64,000 bases of DNA from Elusimicrobiota bacterium (GCA_016207665.1 JACQPG010000064.1:1-64000); one strand, 5' to 3'. Counted from the stretch's first letter, positions 1 through 9,977 are shown. The notes: generated by a model from the sequence alone, not told the origin. Translations and numbers: made by a program.

Positions 1-366
1 ATCATCGACGTCTTCCCGCCCCATCAGCAGGCCCAGATCCGCGTGCAGCTGGCGGTGACCTTGCAGGGCGTCGTATCGCAGATCTTGTTGCCCCGCAAGG
101 ACGGCGAGGGGCGCATCGCGGCTCGCGAGATCATGATCATGACCCCGGCCATCTCGAACCTCATCCGCGAGGGCAAGACCCACATGATCTATCAGGCCAT
201 CGACACCGGGGCCAAGCACGGCATGGTCCCCATGGATAAATCGTTGGCCGAAATGGTCCGCCAGGGCGTCGTCGCGCCGGAGGAGGCGCTCATGCGAGCC
301 CATCATGTCGACACCTTCAAGCAGCTCGCGGGCCTATCGTCGAAGGCCGCGGCCACGGCGATCTAG
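1..366 (+). CDS. pilT: Type IV pilus retraction ATPase PilT, C-terminal part (5' truncated by window)
   Basis: Frame 1 is open from base 1 (IIDVFPPHQQAQIRVQLAVTLQGVVSQ...REIMIMTPAISNLIREGKTHMIYQAI), typical PilT C-terminus; stop TAG at 364-366. Confidence 0.9.
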   Translation: MIDVFPPHQQAQIRVQLAVTLQGVVSQILLPRKDGEGRIAAREIMIMTPAISNLIREGKTHMIYQAIDTGAKHGMVPMDKSLAEMVRQGVVAPEEALMRAHHVDTFKQLAGLSSKAAATAI

Positions 367-373
367 GCGCTCA

Positions 374-1261
374 ATGGAGACCGAGAAGCTCGAGCTGCTC
401 AAGTCGCTGCAACTCCTGGACAAGATCCCGGAGAAGGAGAGGGCGCGTTGGGGCCAATTCCTCAAGCCCCTGCGCCTGGAGGATGGGGACGCCGTTTTCG
501 AGGAGGGCAGCCGCGGCGACAGCCTTTTCTTCGTTTCCCAGGGCCGAGTCCGCATCTCCAAGGCTCTCTCGGGCAAGGAGCGCAAGGATTTGGCGATACT
601 CAATCCGGGAGATTGCTTCGGGGAGATGGCCCTGCTTGGAGTCGGGGCCCGTTCCGCCCGAGCCGAGGCCAAGGGACCGGCCGTGGTCTTCGAGATGAGC
701 CGGGAAGATCTCAACCGCTGGATCGAGTCCAACCCGGACCTGGCCCTTGGATTCTTCGGTTCCCTCATAGAGGTTCAGTCCAGGCGCCTTCGCCGCACCT
801 CCAACGAGCTCACCATGCTCTTCGACCTGTCGAATCTACTGCTCGAGCCCGTGAAGGACGGCCAGGAGCTGCTGTCACGAGTGCTCGGCCGCCTGTTGCC
901 CTATCTCGAGGGTTCCTGGTCGGCGGCAGCCTATCTCTATAATCCCTTTAACGACGAGATGGATCTCGTGGCCGCCTCCGGAGATTTCGATTTCGCCGCG
1001 CTGGCCAAGACGGCGCCCTCCGCCTCGTCATGGCTCGACCCGCAGAGCTGCTCGATCGTCCTTCCCGGGCCCAAGAGGCCCTACGGGCACATGCTCTTCC
1101 ATACCGGAGCCGCTCTGAGCGAATCCGAGCGGGCCGAAACGGGAAGGACCCTGGAGACCGCCGCTCGCCTTTTGACCTCGGCCCTGGAGAACCTCCAGTT
1201 CCGACAGGAAGAGACGCTGCGGGCGCGGCTCAAGAAGACATCCTATGGCGCGAACCTTTAA
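374..1261 (+). CDS. Cyclic nucleotide-binding domain (Crp-like cNMP fold) protein with C-terminal GAF-like region
   Basis: LRLEDGDAVFEEGSRGDSLFFVSQGRVRISK...LNPGDCFGEMALLGVGARSARAEA is a cNMP-binding signature; ATG at 374 preferred over the ORF start at 305, which overlaps pilT. Confidence 0.8.
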   Translation: METEKLELLKSLQLLDKIPEKERARWGQFLKPLRLEDGDAVFEEGSRGDSLFFVSQGRVRISKALSGKERKDLAILNPGDCFGEMALLGVGARSARAEAKGPAVVFEMSREDLNRWIESNPDLALGFFGSLIEVQSRRLRRTSNELTMLFDLSNLLLEPVKDGQELLSRVLGRLLPYLEGSWSAAAYLYNPFNDEMDLVAASGDFDFAALAKTAPSASSWLDPQSCSIVLPGPKRPYGHMLFHTGAALSESERAETGRTLETAARLLTSALENLQFRQEETLRARLKKTSYGANL

Positions 1262-1649
1262 ATCCATCGCCGTAGCCGCGGCCCGGGCCGCCTGGGACAA
1301 GAAGGGCGAGGCCATAGAAATACTTGATGTGAGCTCGGCCAGCCCGCTCGCCGATTATCTTCTCATCGTCACCGCCCTTTCGCCGGCTCACCTGGAAGCC
1401 CTGCAGCACGAGATCGAAAAGGCCGCGCATGTCCTGGGCTTGAGGCTTCTGCGCAGGTCTCAGCCTCGCAGCGACCAATGGAGGGTGCTGGATTTCGGAG
1501 GCCTGCTCGTCCATCTCATGAGCGCTCAGACCCGGGAGTTCTACGCGCTTGAGAAGCTCTATCATGGCGCGGCGCGGGTCCGCTGGCATGCCAGGACCCC
1601 CTCTCCCAAACCGGCTCCGCCGAAGTTGTCGCATGCCAAGGCCCGTTAA
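1245..1649 (+). CDS. rsfS: Ribosomal silencing factor RsfS
   Basis: KGEAIEILDVSSASPLADYLLIVTALSPAHLEAL...WRVLDFGGLLVHLMSAQTREFYALEKLY is characteristic of RsfS/Iojap. Confidence 0.9.
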   Translation: MARTFKSIAVAAARAAWDKKGEAIEILDVSSASPLADYLLIVTALSPAHLEALQHEIEKAAHVLGLRLLRRSQPRSDQWRVLDFGGLLVHLMSAQTREFYALEKLYHGAARVRWHARTPSPKPAPPKLSHAKAR

Positions 1650-1661
1650 GATCCGCGCTTC

Positions 1662-3293
1662 ATGATACTCAACCGCCTGCGCCGAGCCCTACTGATCAAG
1701 CTTTCATCTTGGTCGCAAGAAGAGGGGCTCTCCGTTCCAGAGCTCTCGGCCTTGGCCTCGCCTCCGGCCCACGTGCGGGCCGACGTCAGCCTTCCTTGGG
1801 CCCTGGCTATCGCCAAGCCGGCCAAGCGCAATCCCATCCAATTGGCCCAGGCCCTGGCTGGCGCCTTCCAGGAGATCGACGAGGTGGAGGAAGCGCAGGT
1901 AACGCCTCCCGGCTTCCTCAATCTCCGCTTAAGGCTCTCCGCTCTTTGCGAGAACCTCGACGCGATCACCGCCTCGCCTTCGCTTTATGGAAGCGATCCC
2001 CAGATCCAAAGACGCAAGATCCTGGCGGAGTTCGTTTCGGCCAATCCCACCGGCCCGCTCCATCTGGCCTCCGGCCGCGGCGCGACCCTTGGGGACAGCC
2101 TGGCGCGCATACTGAGGAGGATCGGGCACGAGGTTGGCTGCGAATACTACATCAACGACGCGGGAGGCCGCGTCGAGTTGTTGGGCCAGTCGCTGCGGGC
2201 CCGCTTCGAGCAGCTCCGCGGCAAGGAGAGCCCCGTGCCCGAGGGCGGCTATCAGGGTGAATATCTCAAGGATCTGGCCGCGACCCTCGGCCCCGAAGCC
2301 GGCTCTTGGACGCCGACGGAGTTCGGCAAATACGCCATGGAGAGGCTGCTGGCCCAGCACAAGCAGGACATGGACGCCTTCGGCGTCTCATTCGATCGCT
2401 GGTTTGCGGAAAGCGAGCTCCATCAGAAGAAGGCCGTCGAGCGGGCCTTGGAACTCCTTAAGGATCGCAAGAAGGTCTACGAGAAGGACGGCGCTGTATG
2501 GCTGGGAACCTCGGATCAGGAGACGGGAGACGACAAGGACCGGGTCTTGGTGCGCTCCGACGGTCGGCCGACTTATTTCCTGGCCGACATCGCCTATCAT
2601 AAGGACAAGTATGATCGGGGCTGGAGCGAGCTCATCGACATCTGGGGGGCCGATCATCATGGCTACGTTCCCAGAATGAGAGCCGCCATCGCCGCGCTGG
2701 GCCAGCCCCCGTCCTCGTTCCATCCGATAGTGCACCAACTCATCCATCTTTATCGGGGCCAAGAAGCGGTGAAAATGTCCAAGAGGGCCGGCGAATTCGT
2801 CCGCCTGAGCGAGGTGGTCGCCGAGGTGGGGCGGGACGCCTGCCGTTTCTTCTTCGCGCTGCGCACGCCCGACTCCCATCTCAACTTCGACCTGGAGCTG
2901 GCTAAGCGCCAGACCTCGGAGAATCCCGTCTATTATTGCCAATACGTCCACGCCAGGGTCTGTTCGATATTCCGGGAAGCCGCAAAGCAGGGGCTGGCTG
3001 CCAAGACCGACGCCGCGCTGCTTCAGGCCCCCGAGGAGCGGGCCTTGCTTCTCAAGCTCGCGTGGTTTCCCGAGACGCTCAAGGTCTGCGAAAAGGAGCT
3101 TTCGCCTCATCCCCTGGCGGGCTATATACTCGAGCTCGCGGGACTGTTTCACCCTTTCTACGAGCGGTGCCGGGTGGTCGATACCGCCAGGGCAGAGCTT
3201 TCCCGCGCCAGACTCTCGCTTTGCGCGGGCGTGCGGGATGTGATCGCCGAGGGCTTGGCCCTGTTGGGCGTGTCGGCTCCCGAGCAGATGTGA
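1662..3293 (+). CDS. argS: Arginyl-tRNA synthetase
   Basis: FVSANPTGPLHLASGRGATLGDSLARIL, ADHHGYVPRMRAAIAAL and KMSKRAGEFV motifs of class I ArgRS. Confidence 0.97.
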   Translation: MILNRLRRALLIKLSSWSQEEGLSVPELSALASPPAHVRADVSLPWALAIAKPAKRNPIQLAQALAGAFQEIDEVEEAQVTPPGFLNLRLRLSALCENLDAITASPSLYGSDPQIQRRKILAEFVSANPTGPLHLASGRGATLGDSLARILRRIGHEVGCEYYINDAGGRVELLGQSLRARFEQLRGKESPVPEGGYQGEYLKDLAATLGPEAGSWTPTEFGKYAMERLLAQHKQDMDAFGVSFDRWFAESELHQKKAVERALELLKDRKKVYEKDGAVWLGTSDQETGDDKDRVLVRSDGRPTYFLADIAYHKDKYDRGWSELIDIWGADHHGYVPRMRAAIAALGQPPSSFHPIVHQLIHLYRGQEAVKMSKRAGEFVRLSEVVAEVGRDACRFFFALRTPDSHLNFDLELAKRQTSENPVYYCQYVHARVCSIFREAAKQGLAAKTDAALLQAPEERALLLKLAWFPETLKVCEKELSPHPLAGYILELAGLFHPFYERCRVVDTARAELSRARLSLCAGVRDVIAEGLALLGVSAPEQM

Positions 3294-3299
3294 TCTGGC

Positions 3300-6221
3300 T
3301 CAAGCCAAACCCGACCGGATCTGCTCCAGCAACTCGCCCGCTCGCCTGATCTCGCCCTCGCTGAGATCCTGTTTTCCATAACGCATCCGGTAATAGAAGG
3401 AGACCAGCTCGCCCAGCCCGCGAAGTTCCGGGCGCGACCGGCGCACATGCTCCGCGAACTCGAGCGGGGTCCAGTGCGCCTGGCGCTGGACGCCGGCCCT
3501 GCGCAGAGCCGCCTCGACCAGCTCATAAAAGCCTGACGGCTTGGCTCTCCTGGCGGCCAAGGCCGACCGGAGACCATGCCAGCCCGCCGCCAGCGCGATC
3601 AAGAGGAACGCGGCCTCGAGAGCTCGGCGGCCCCACCCGAGAAATCCGGTCCAGGATAACGTCAGCCTGAAATGCCGAAAGGTGTCTCGCTGAGAGTATT
3701 GATCATAGCCGATGACGCGCCTATACCATTGCAGCTGAAGGGCGTCGAACCAGCGCTCCATGCGCTTGGTCAGGGCGTCGGCCGAGGCCGAAAACAGCCC
3801 CTGCGGGGGCGTCGGATCCAGGACGACCCAGCCTTGGCCCGGGATAAAGGCCTCCACCCAGGCGTGGGCATGATGCTGTCTCACATCATAGAATCGGCCG
3901 AACTCGTTGTATTCCTCGGATAGGAATCCCGTGACAAGACGGCTGGGAATGCCCAAATGGCGCAGAAGCAGCGCCCCGGCGCTGGCGAAATATTCGCAGT
4001 TGCCTCGCCTCGTCGAGAAGAGAAAGTCCTCCAAGTCCCGCCGGCCGTCGGAAAATGTGGAATAGGCGTATTCCCTGCGCAGATGCCGCTCGATGGCCTT
4101 GGCCTTCTCCAGGTCGGCGCCGGCCCCCGCCGCGATATCGATAGCTAAAGCCTTGATGCGGCCCCTTGGATCCGGGGGCAGCGACAGGAATCTCTCGCGG
4201 AGCAGCGCAGGATAACCCTCTATGCTCGAGCCAAAGCCCGAGGACGAGCGGCTCGCCGCGATCTGGCGATATTTCACTCCCCCAGAAACGGGACTGGCCA
4301 GCCTCACGGTGTCGGTGTGGTCGAAGTAGGCCGCCTCCGTGCTGCCCTCCAGGACGATAGGCGTTCCCACCGTGAACACTACCGCCGTATTCATCGGAAA
4401 GAGCACGAACTCGAAAGCCTCTTCCCCGAAGCCCTGGGACGGGAAAAGCAGCCGCTGGCCTTGGCGGAGCGCCCAGGCTCTTCCCCGCTCCGAATTCCTG
4501 CGCGATCCTTCCTGGGAAAAATAAAAAGAAGCCTGGGAACGGCTCCAGGAGCGTCCGTCGAAGGCGTCGAAAGCGGCTCCCCGCACGAGCAAGGGAGGCG
4601 CCCGGCGGCCCTCCACGGGCCACGGAGGGCTCACCCTCATCGCCCGGGCCGAGCTCTTCTTGAGCTCGCCGTAGAAACCCAAAGAGACGTTTTCGGTGAA
4701 TCCCATGACGGAGGAGGACTTCATGGCGAACTTATCGAGGCCGGTGTTAAGGAACGGGTTGATCCGGCGCAAACCTTCCACCCTGGGCGTGACGCTGAAG
4801 AGCACGGCCGCGGCCGCGAGCTCCCCTGCCAGGCACAGGCCCAAGCCCTTGAGCAGGGCCAGCCTCGATGGGAACGCCACGCCATTGGCGCGAGAAAGCC
4901 ACAGGGCGGCGAATACGACGAAGCCCAGGAATGAGGCGAAATACCAGGGGCTGATGGTCAATCCGGAGACGAGGAAAAAAGCGAGGAACAGGATAAGGAA
5001 ACTATGGCCCATCTCTTCCTTCTTGATCGGCACCAACGCCCGATTGACCAGAAGATAGATCACTAGATGGGCGTTGGCCGCGGTGACCCCGCTCTTCCAC
5101 CAGTCCACCCCCAAGGCATAGGCCAGAGCCGCCAAGGAAAGCACCGTCCAGGCCCAATCCGGCACCAGGGCCCTGCGCCTTTCTTGGACGAACCACGCCG
5201 CGGGCCAGAGCGACATCAATCCGAACAGGGTCATCTTCGAGACCTCATCGATCAAGAACAGGGATAGATGCAGCAGGGCGGCCCCGGCGAGAGTCAAGCG
5301 ACGCAGACCCGCGGAGTCGTCACAACCCGGCTCCACCCCGGCGATGGCGCTCGGACCGGTTCTCGGCCGCCTGCCGTCGCCCAGCAGCGCCAAGGCCTTG
5401 AGCAATCGCTCCAGGTGCAGGAGGCCCTTGCCATAATCGACCTCGCCCTCGGGCGTCAATAATCGCACTTCGGACCCTCCGTCGAGGTAATAGCGGCAAG
5501 CGGAGGCGGCCTGGGATATCTCATCCTCGGAGGGGACCGGACCGACCGTGATCGTCACCCGGGTGCCGCCGGATTCGCAATACTCGTTGACCAACGGCTT
5601 GCCCAGCCGCGCCGAGAGCTTCCAATTGATGGAGCGGGAATCATCCGAGGAGGTGTATTCTCGGACGCCGTATAGCTCGTCCCCGGAGCCCTTGCGGCGA
5701 TTCGGCAAGCCCGACACCGATGCCTGAGTCTCCACTTCCTTGGGGCTTCTTATCTCGCGCAATCGCGGAAACGCCAGCAGTTCGACCTGGCTCAAGGGCC
5801 TGCGATGCATAATCAGTCCGAACGGGAAGAGGCTTTCCAGACGCCAGTCCGTGAGGGCGTTGAGTCCCCTGAAGTCCGGGCGGAACCTGACTGAGACCTG
5901 CTGGTCTTGTCCGGGCTCCAGAGACTCGACGGCGACGGGCTGCACTCCGGCCCGCACGCGGATCGAAAATGAAGGCCAGCGGCCGCGATTTCGCAGGAAC
6001 ACCGCCAGGGGGCTCTCTACCCCTTGGAAGAACGCGCTTTCCGGTTGTATCCGCGCCTCGACCCGCCTCAGATTGAGCCAGCCCGCGAGCGCGGAGAGCG
6101 CCAAGGCGGAGAGGACCGCGCTAAAAAGGAGATATAGGAGATTATTCCCGGTGGAGGCTCCCGAAAGGCCGGCAAGCGCCACCATGAGAAGGCAGAGAGC
6201 CCCCGCCCGAGTCAGGGCCAT
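3300..6221 (-). CDS. DUF58 domain - TgpA-like transmembrane transglutaminase fusion protein (973 aa)
   Basis: N-terminal DUF58 signature (GDELYGVREYTSSDDSRSINWKLSARLGKPLVNEY), then a multi-TM segment and transglutaminase core (RRGNCEYFASAGALLLRHLGIPSRLVTGF...HHAHAWVEAFIPGQGWVVLDPTPP). Confidence 0.9.
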   Translation of the reverse strand: MALTRAGALCLLMVALAGLSGASTGNNLLYLLFSAVLSALALSALAGWLNLRRVEARIQPESAFFQGVESPLAVFLRNRGRWPSFSIRVRAGVQPVAVESLEPGQDQQVSVRFRPDFRGLNALTDWRLESLFPFGLIMHRRPLSQVELLAFPRLREIRSPKEVETQASVSGLPNRRKGSGDELYGVREYTSSDDSRSINWKLSARLGKPLVNEYCESGGTRVTITVGPVPSEDEISQAASACRYYLDGGSEVRLLTPEGEVDYGKGLLHLERLLKALALLGDGRRPRTGPSAIAGVEPGCDDSAGLRRLTLAGAALLHLSLFLIDEVSKMTLFGLMSLWPAAWFVQERRRALVPDWAWTVLSLAALAYALGVDWWKSGVTAANAHLVIYLLVNRALVPIKKEEMGHSFLILFLAFFLVSGLTISPWYFASFLGFVVFAALWLSRANGVAFPSRLALLKGLGLCLAGELAAAAVLFSVTPRVEGLRRINPFLNTGLDKFAMKSSSVMGFTENVSLGFYGELKKSSARAMRVSPPWPVEGRRAPPLLVRGAAFDAFDGRSWSRSQASFYFSQEGSRRNSERGRAWALRQGQRLLFPSQGFGEEAFEFVLFPMNTAVVFTVGTPIVLEGSTEAAYFDHTDTVRLASPVSGGVKYRQIAASRSSSGFGSSIEGYPALLRERFLSLPPDPRGRIKALAIDIAAGAGADLEKAKAIERHLRREYAYSTFSDGRRDLEDFLFSTRRGNCEYFASAGALLLRHLGIPSRLVTGFLSEEYNEFGRFYDVRQHHAHAWVEAFIPGQGWVVLDPTPPQGLFSASADALTKRMERWFDALQLQWYRRVIGYDQYSQRDTFRHFRLTLSWTGFLGWGRRALEAAFLLIALAAGWHGLRSALAARRAKPSGFYELVEAALRRAGVQRQAHWTPLEFAEHVRRSRPELRGLGELVSFYYRMRYGKQDLSEGEIRRAGELLEQIRSGLA

Positions 6222-6224
6222 GCG

Positions 6225-7187
6225 CTAGGGCGAGGGGACGCTTCTCAGAAGCCCCGCCACCGCTTCCTCGGCTTCCGCGATCTTGGCCATGCCATAAAGC
6301 TGGCTTTCCAGCACGAGGCGATGGGCCATGACCGGGGCCGCCACGGCCTTGATGTCGTCCGGAACGCAATAATCGCGCCCCATCACCAGGGCATAGGCCC
6401 GCGCCGCGCGGCAAAGCGCGAGCGCCCCTCTGGGGCTGAGACCCAGCCGGACCTGCTTGGCCGAACGACTAGCCTGCGCTATGCGGACGATATAGTCGAG
6501 AAGGGCTTCATCCACTCTCAAATCATTGGCTTGGGCCTGAAGCCCGAGCAGGTCTTCCTTGGAAAGGGCGGCGGCGAAGTCGCGGAGCTGGCCCGAGAGG
6601 TCCTTCTCCTGAAGTATTCGCTTGGCCTGCTCCGCCGAGGGATAGCCGATCTGGATGCGCATGAGGAAACGGTCCAACTGGGCCTCCGGCAATGGGAATG
6701 TGCCGTGATACTCGACGGGGTTCTGCGTGGCGATGACGAAGAACGGCTCAGGCAGCGCATGGGTCTTGCCGTCGATGGTCACCTGAAGATCGTTCATCGC
6801 CTCAAGGAGGGCCGATTGGGTCTTCGGGGTCGATCTATTGATCTCATCGGCCAACACCACGTGGCTGAAAATAGGCCCCGGCTTGAAGTCGAAGCGGCTT
6901 TCCCTTTGATCGAAAACCGACAGTCCGAGTATGTCGGAGGGCAGAAGGTCGTTGGTGAACTGGATGCGCCGGAACGAAGCGTCGATGGAACGGGCCAGCG
7001 CCACGCCAAGCAGGCTCTTGCCGATTCCTGGAACGTCCTCGATGAGAAGATGACCCCTGGCGATCAGGGTCGCCACGGTCAATTGCACGACCTCGGTCTT
7101 GCTGACGAAGACCTTCCCGATCCCGTCGATAAGGCGCCGTATTTTCTCCGAAACGGGCGTGGGAGCCGCGGGCTGTCGCATATCCAA
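6225..7187 (-). CDS. MoxR family AAA+ ATPase (5' end uncertain; ATG at 7181 also possible)
   Basis: LIEDVPGIGKSLLGVALARSID, DEINRSTPKTQSALLEAM, FFVIATQNPVEYHGTFPLPEAQLDRF. Confidence 0.95.
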   Translation of the reverse strand: MDMRQPAAPTPVSEKIRRLIDGIGKVFVSKTEVVQLTVATLIARGHLLIEDVPGIGKSLLGVALARSIDASFRRIQFTNDLLPSDILGLSVFDQRESRFDFKPGPIFSHVVLADEINRSTPKTQSALLEAMNDLQVTIDGKTHALPEPFFVIATQNPVEYHGTFPLPEAQLDRFLMRIQIGYPSAEQAKRILQEKDLSGQLRDFAAALSKEDLLGLQAQANDLRVDEALLDYIVRIAQASRSAKQVRLGLSPRGALALCRAARAYALVMGRDYCVPDDIKAVAAPVMAHRLVLESQLYGMAKIAEAEEAVAGLLRSVPSP

Positions 7188-7201
7188 TTATGGGTCCCCG
7201 C

Positions 7202-8296
7202 TCAGCGGGGAAGCTCGAGAATGAAGCGACTGCCGCCGCCGGGCCGGTCCTCGACCCAGATCCTGCCGCCCAAGGCCTGGGTGGCGATGCGGCAGAAGGT
7301 CAGGCCGATGCCCGAGCCGCTGTCCTCGTCGCTTTTCTTGGTAGTGACGTATTTCTCGAAGATATTGGTCTTTTCCGAGTCTGGCACGCCGGGACCGCGA
7401 TCGGAGACCGCGAAACGCACGGCCTTGGGCTTGGGCTCGCATTCGAGGTCTACCTGGTTGCCCGCCCTGCTCACGGCCAAGCCGTTGGAGATAAGATTGA
7501 CCAGGATGCGGAAGATCAGCTTTTGGTCGGTCTTGAGCCTCTTGAGCTCGGGCGACAGCTTGGTTTCCAGTTTCACCTTCAGCTTCTCGCATCGGCCGGC
7601 GAAGAGCACCTTGAGCTTATTGATCACGGAATCGATTTCGATGTCCGATACTTCGACCTTGAGCCCGACCTCCTCCGCCTGCCCGATATCCAGCAGGTCG
7701 TTGAGCATCAGCAGCATAAAATCCGCCGCCGAGCCCGCGTGGTCGAGCAGCTTCTTATAATTGCCGTCGCTGATCAACCCCTTCCATTTAAAGAGCTCCA
7801 GCGTGCCGACGATCGAAGTGAGGGGGGCCTTGAGATCGTGGACGATCATGTAAGTCAGTTCCTGCCGGACCCTGTTCTTGAGCTCCAGCTCATAGGCCTT
7901 CTTGGAAAGCTCGTCATGGGAGGCCTTGATCTTCAAATGCACCTTGACGCGCGCCAGAAGCTCCTCGACCGCAAAGGGCTTCTGTATATAGTCCTGGGCC
8001 CCGATGTTGAAGCAGGCCAGAAGGCTGGTCAGATCGGTCCGGGCGGTCAAAAACAACAGCGGGATGTTGCTGCGGGGACCCAAGCCCATCTCGTAGCAAA
8101 GCTTAAGGCCGTTGCCGTCGGGAAGCCCCAGATCGATGATCAGCAGATCGGGACGGTTGACGCGAAAAGTCTGAAGGGCCTGGGTGATCGACCCGCAGGT
8201 GTCCACAACGAAGCCTTCCCGCTCCAAGACCACCTTGGTAAAGCCTTGGACCGCCGGGTCGTCATCAACGACCATGATACGGTAAGGGCTGGCCAT
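7202..8296 (-). CDS. Hybrid: N-terminal response-regulator receiver + histidine kinase (HisKA/HATPase)
   Basis: YRIMVVDDDPAVQGF...DLLIIDLGLPDGNGL...QKPF receiver; YMIVHDLKAPLTSIVG H-box; GIGLTFCRIATQALGGRIWVEDRPGGGSRFILELP. Confidence 0.93.
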   Translation of the reverse strand: MASPYRIMVVDDDPAVQGFTKVVLEREGFVVDTCGSITQALQTFRVNRPDLLIIDLGLPDGNGLKLCYEMGLGPRSNIPLLFLTARTDLTSLLACFNIGAQDYIQKPFAVEELLARVKVHLKIKASHDELSKKAYELELKNRVRQELTYMIVHDLKAPLTSIVGTLELFKWKGLISDGNYKKLLDHAGSAADFMLLMLNDLLDIGQAEEVGLKVEVSDIEIDSVINKLKVLFAGRCEKLKVKLETKLSPELKRLKTDQKLIFRILVNLISNGLAVSRAGNQVDLECEPKPKAVRFAVSDRGPGVPDSEKTNIFEKYVTTKKSDEDSGSGIGLTFCRIATQALGGRIWVEDRPGGGSRFILELPR

Positions 8297-8362
8297 TCGC
8301 CTATTGTTTATCCCATTTACCGGGTTTCGTCAAGGCCTTGATGGTCTCAAAGTCCCCGGGTA

Positions 8363-8398
8363 TTGCGCAACCGAAAATGTGCTGTTATATTCACGCCA
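8363..8398 (+). promoter_or_regulatory. Candidate sigma70-type promoter TTGCGC-N17-TATATT directly abutting the ATG
   Basis: TTGCGC 8363-8368, 17-nt spacer, TATATT 8386-8391, ATG at 8398. Confidence 0.45.
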
Positions 8399-9423
8399 TG
8401 GAGTTTCTCCTGTCCCATTTCTCGGACAATGAGACCCAGTTCAAGATACTCATCCTCCTATCCATAGGCGGTCCCGCGTTGTTATCTTGGGGCCTATCCT
8501 CTCTTCGCAAGAGGCGGCTGATGGCCGCGATCCCCTGTTCGAGAGTGCGTTCGGCCGCGATCGGCCTGGTGGAGCTCCAGGGCAAGGCCATCCCGCGCAA
8601 GGCCCAAAACGCCCCCCTCTCGGACCTGCCTTGCTGCTGGTGGAGATGCGTCGTCGAGGAGCTGGTCAAGAGCGGCAAGAGCAGCCACTGGCGGACGATA
8701 GCCACGCGCAGCTGTTCCCAGTTGTTCTATCTCGAGGACCCGACCGGCGCCGTGCTCATAGACCCCGAAGAGGCCGAAATCCACGCCGACAAAAAGGTTT
8801 TCGACTCCAGCAGCTCGAATCTGTCCTCGGCGCTCTCGAGCTGGGGCATCGACGCGAGCTCCTGGCTGGGCCTATCGAAGAGGCTGCGCGTCTGGGAGAG
8901 CGTGATCCCCCTCGCCTCGCCGCTTTATGTGCTCGGGGAGCTCGCCTTGCGCGTCGACCACCTGGCGGAAAGGAACGCTCGCCTTAAAGAAAAGTTGGCC
9001 GGCGTCAAAAAGAACGCGGAGCGCATGGCCTTGGCGGACACGAACAAGGACGGCCAGGTGGACGTCGCGGAGTGGGACGCCTTGCGTTTACAATTGGAGC
9101 AGGAATTCCTGCAAGAAGAAGCCGCCCGGCCGGCCGAGCCGCCGCAAGACAAGATGTTGGTGCGCAGGCCCGCTTCCTATCCCTTCATCGTCTCGACGCG
9201 TCCGGAAGCGAGTCTATTGAGAGCCCTGGGAATCTCGTCTTGGGCGGGCGTGCTATCCGGGCTCGCCGCGACGGGCGGAGCCGTGGCCTGGGCCCAACAG
9301 ATCGGATACGGCCTCAAAGGCACGGCTCTTTTCTGCCTCGCGGGGGCAGCGTTGGGCTTGCTCGTCAACTTCCAGAATACCGGAGGAACGTTATGGTGCT
9401 TGTTATCGGGATCATCGCGATAG
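8398..9423 (+). CDS. Membrane protein resembling GIDE-domain proteins, containing a single EF-hand loop
   Basis: TM near the N-terminus, GIDE-like region (GLVELQGKAIPRKAQNAPLSDLPCCWWRCVVEE), canonical EF-hand loop DTNKDGQVDVAEW, C-terminal TM pair; located directly upstream of lemA. Confidence 0.65.
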   Translation: MEFLLSHFSDNETQFKILILLSIGGPALLSWGLSSLRKRRLMAAIPCSRVRSAAIGLVELQGKAIPRKAQNAPLSDLPCCWWRCVVEELVKSGKSSHWRTIATRSCSQLFYLEDPTGAVLIDPEEAEIHADKKVFDSSSSNLSSALSSWGIDASSWLGLSKRLRVWESVIPLASPLYVLGELALRVDHLAERNARLKEKLAGVKKNAERMALADTNKDGQVDVAEWDALRLQLEQEFLQEEAARPAEPPQDKMLVRRPASYPFIVSTRPEASLLRALGISSWAGVLSGLAATGGAVAWAQQIGYGLKGTALFCLAGAALGLLVNFQNTGGTLWCLLSGSSR

Positions 9424-9959
9424 CGGTCGTCGTCGTGGTCGCATCCTGCGCGATCACGATCTATAACGGCTTGGTGCTGCTCAAGAACAACATCGACAAG
9501 GCCTGGGCCAATATAGACGTCTTGCTCAAACAGAGACATGACGAGCTGCCCAAGCTCATAGCCTCCTGCGAGGGCTACATGTCGCACGAGCGGGGGGTTC
9601 TCGATCGCGTGCTCAAGGCGCGGCAAGCCCTTATGATGGCCTCCGGGCCGCGGCAGAAGGGGGTCGCCGAGGGCCAGCTCGAAGGCGCCTTGAGGCAGCT
9701 TTTTGCGATCGCTGAGAATTACCCGGACCTCAAGGCGCAGTCCTCGTTCCAGCAGCTCCAGAACCGAATCTCCTCGCTGGAGTCCGATATCGCCGATCGC
9801 CGGGAATTCTACAACGAGTCGGCCAACAACTATAACATACGCATCGCCTCCATCCCCGACATGATTCTAGCCGGATGGATGAAGCTTTCTCCCCGAGAGA
9901 TGTTCAAGGTCGACTCGGGAGACCGGGAAGACGTCAAGGTCGAGTTCCGTCAGGCTTGA
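9393..9959 (+). CDS. lemA: LemA family protein
   Basis: TM followed by YNGLVLLKNNIDKAWANIDVLLKQRHDELPKLIASCEGYMSHERGVLDRVLKAR...ANNYNIRIASIPDMILA. Confidence 0.93.
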   Translation: MVLVIGIIAIAVVVVVASCAITIYNGLVLLKNNIDKAWANIDVLLKQRHDELPKLIASCEGYMSHERGVLDRVLKARQALMMASGPRQKGVAEGQLEGALRQLFAIAENYPDLKAQSSFQQLQNRISSLESDIADRREFYNESANNYNIRIASIPDMILAGWMKLSPREMFKVDSGDREDVKVEFRQA

Positions 9960-9977
9960 TTTGATAAACTGACCCTG

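Noticed and set aside
6321-8341. Long plus-strand ORFs of 479 and 383 aa antisense to MoxR and the REC-HK gene
   Set aside because: Shadow ORFs from GC-rich codon bias; the opposite frames encode recognisable conserved domains and these translations have no recognisable motifs.
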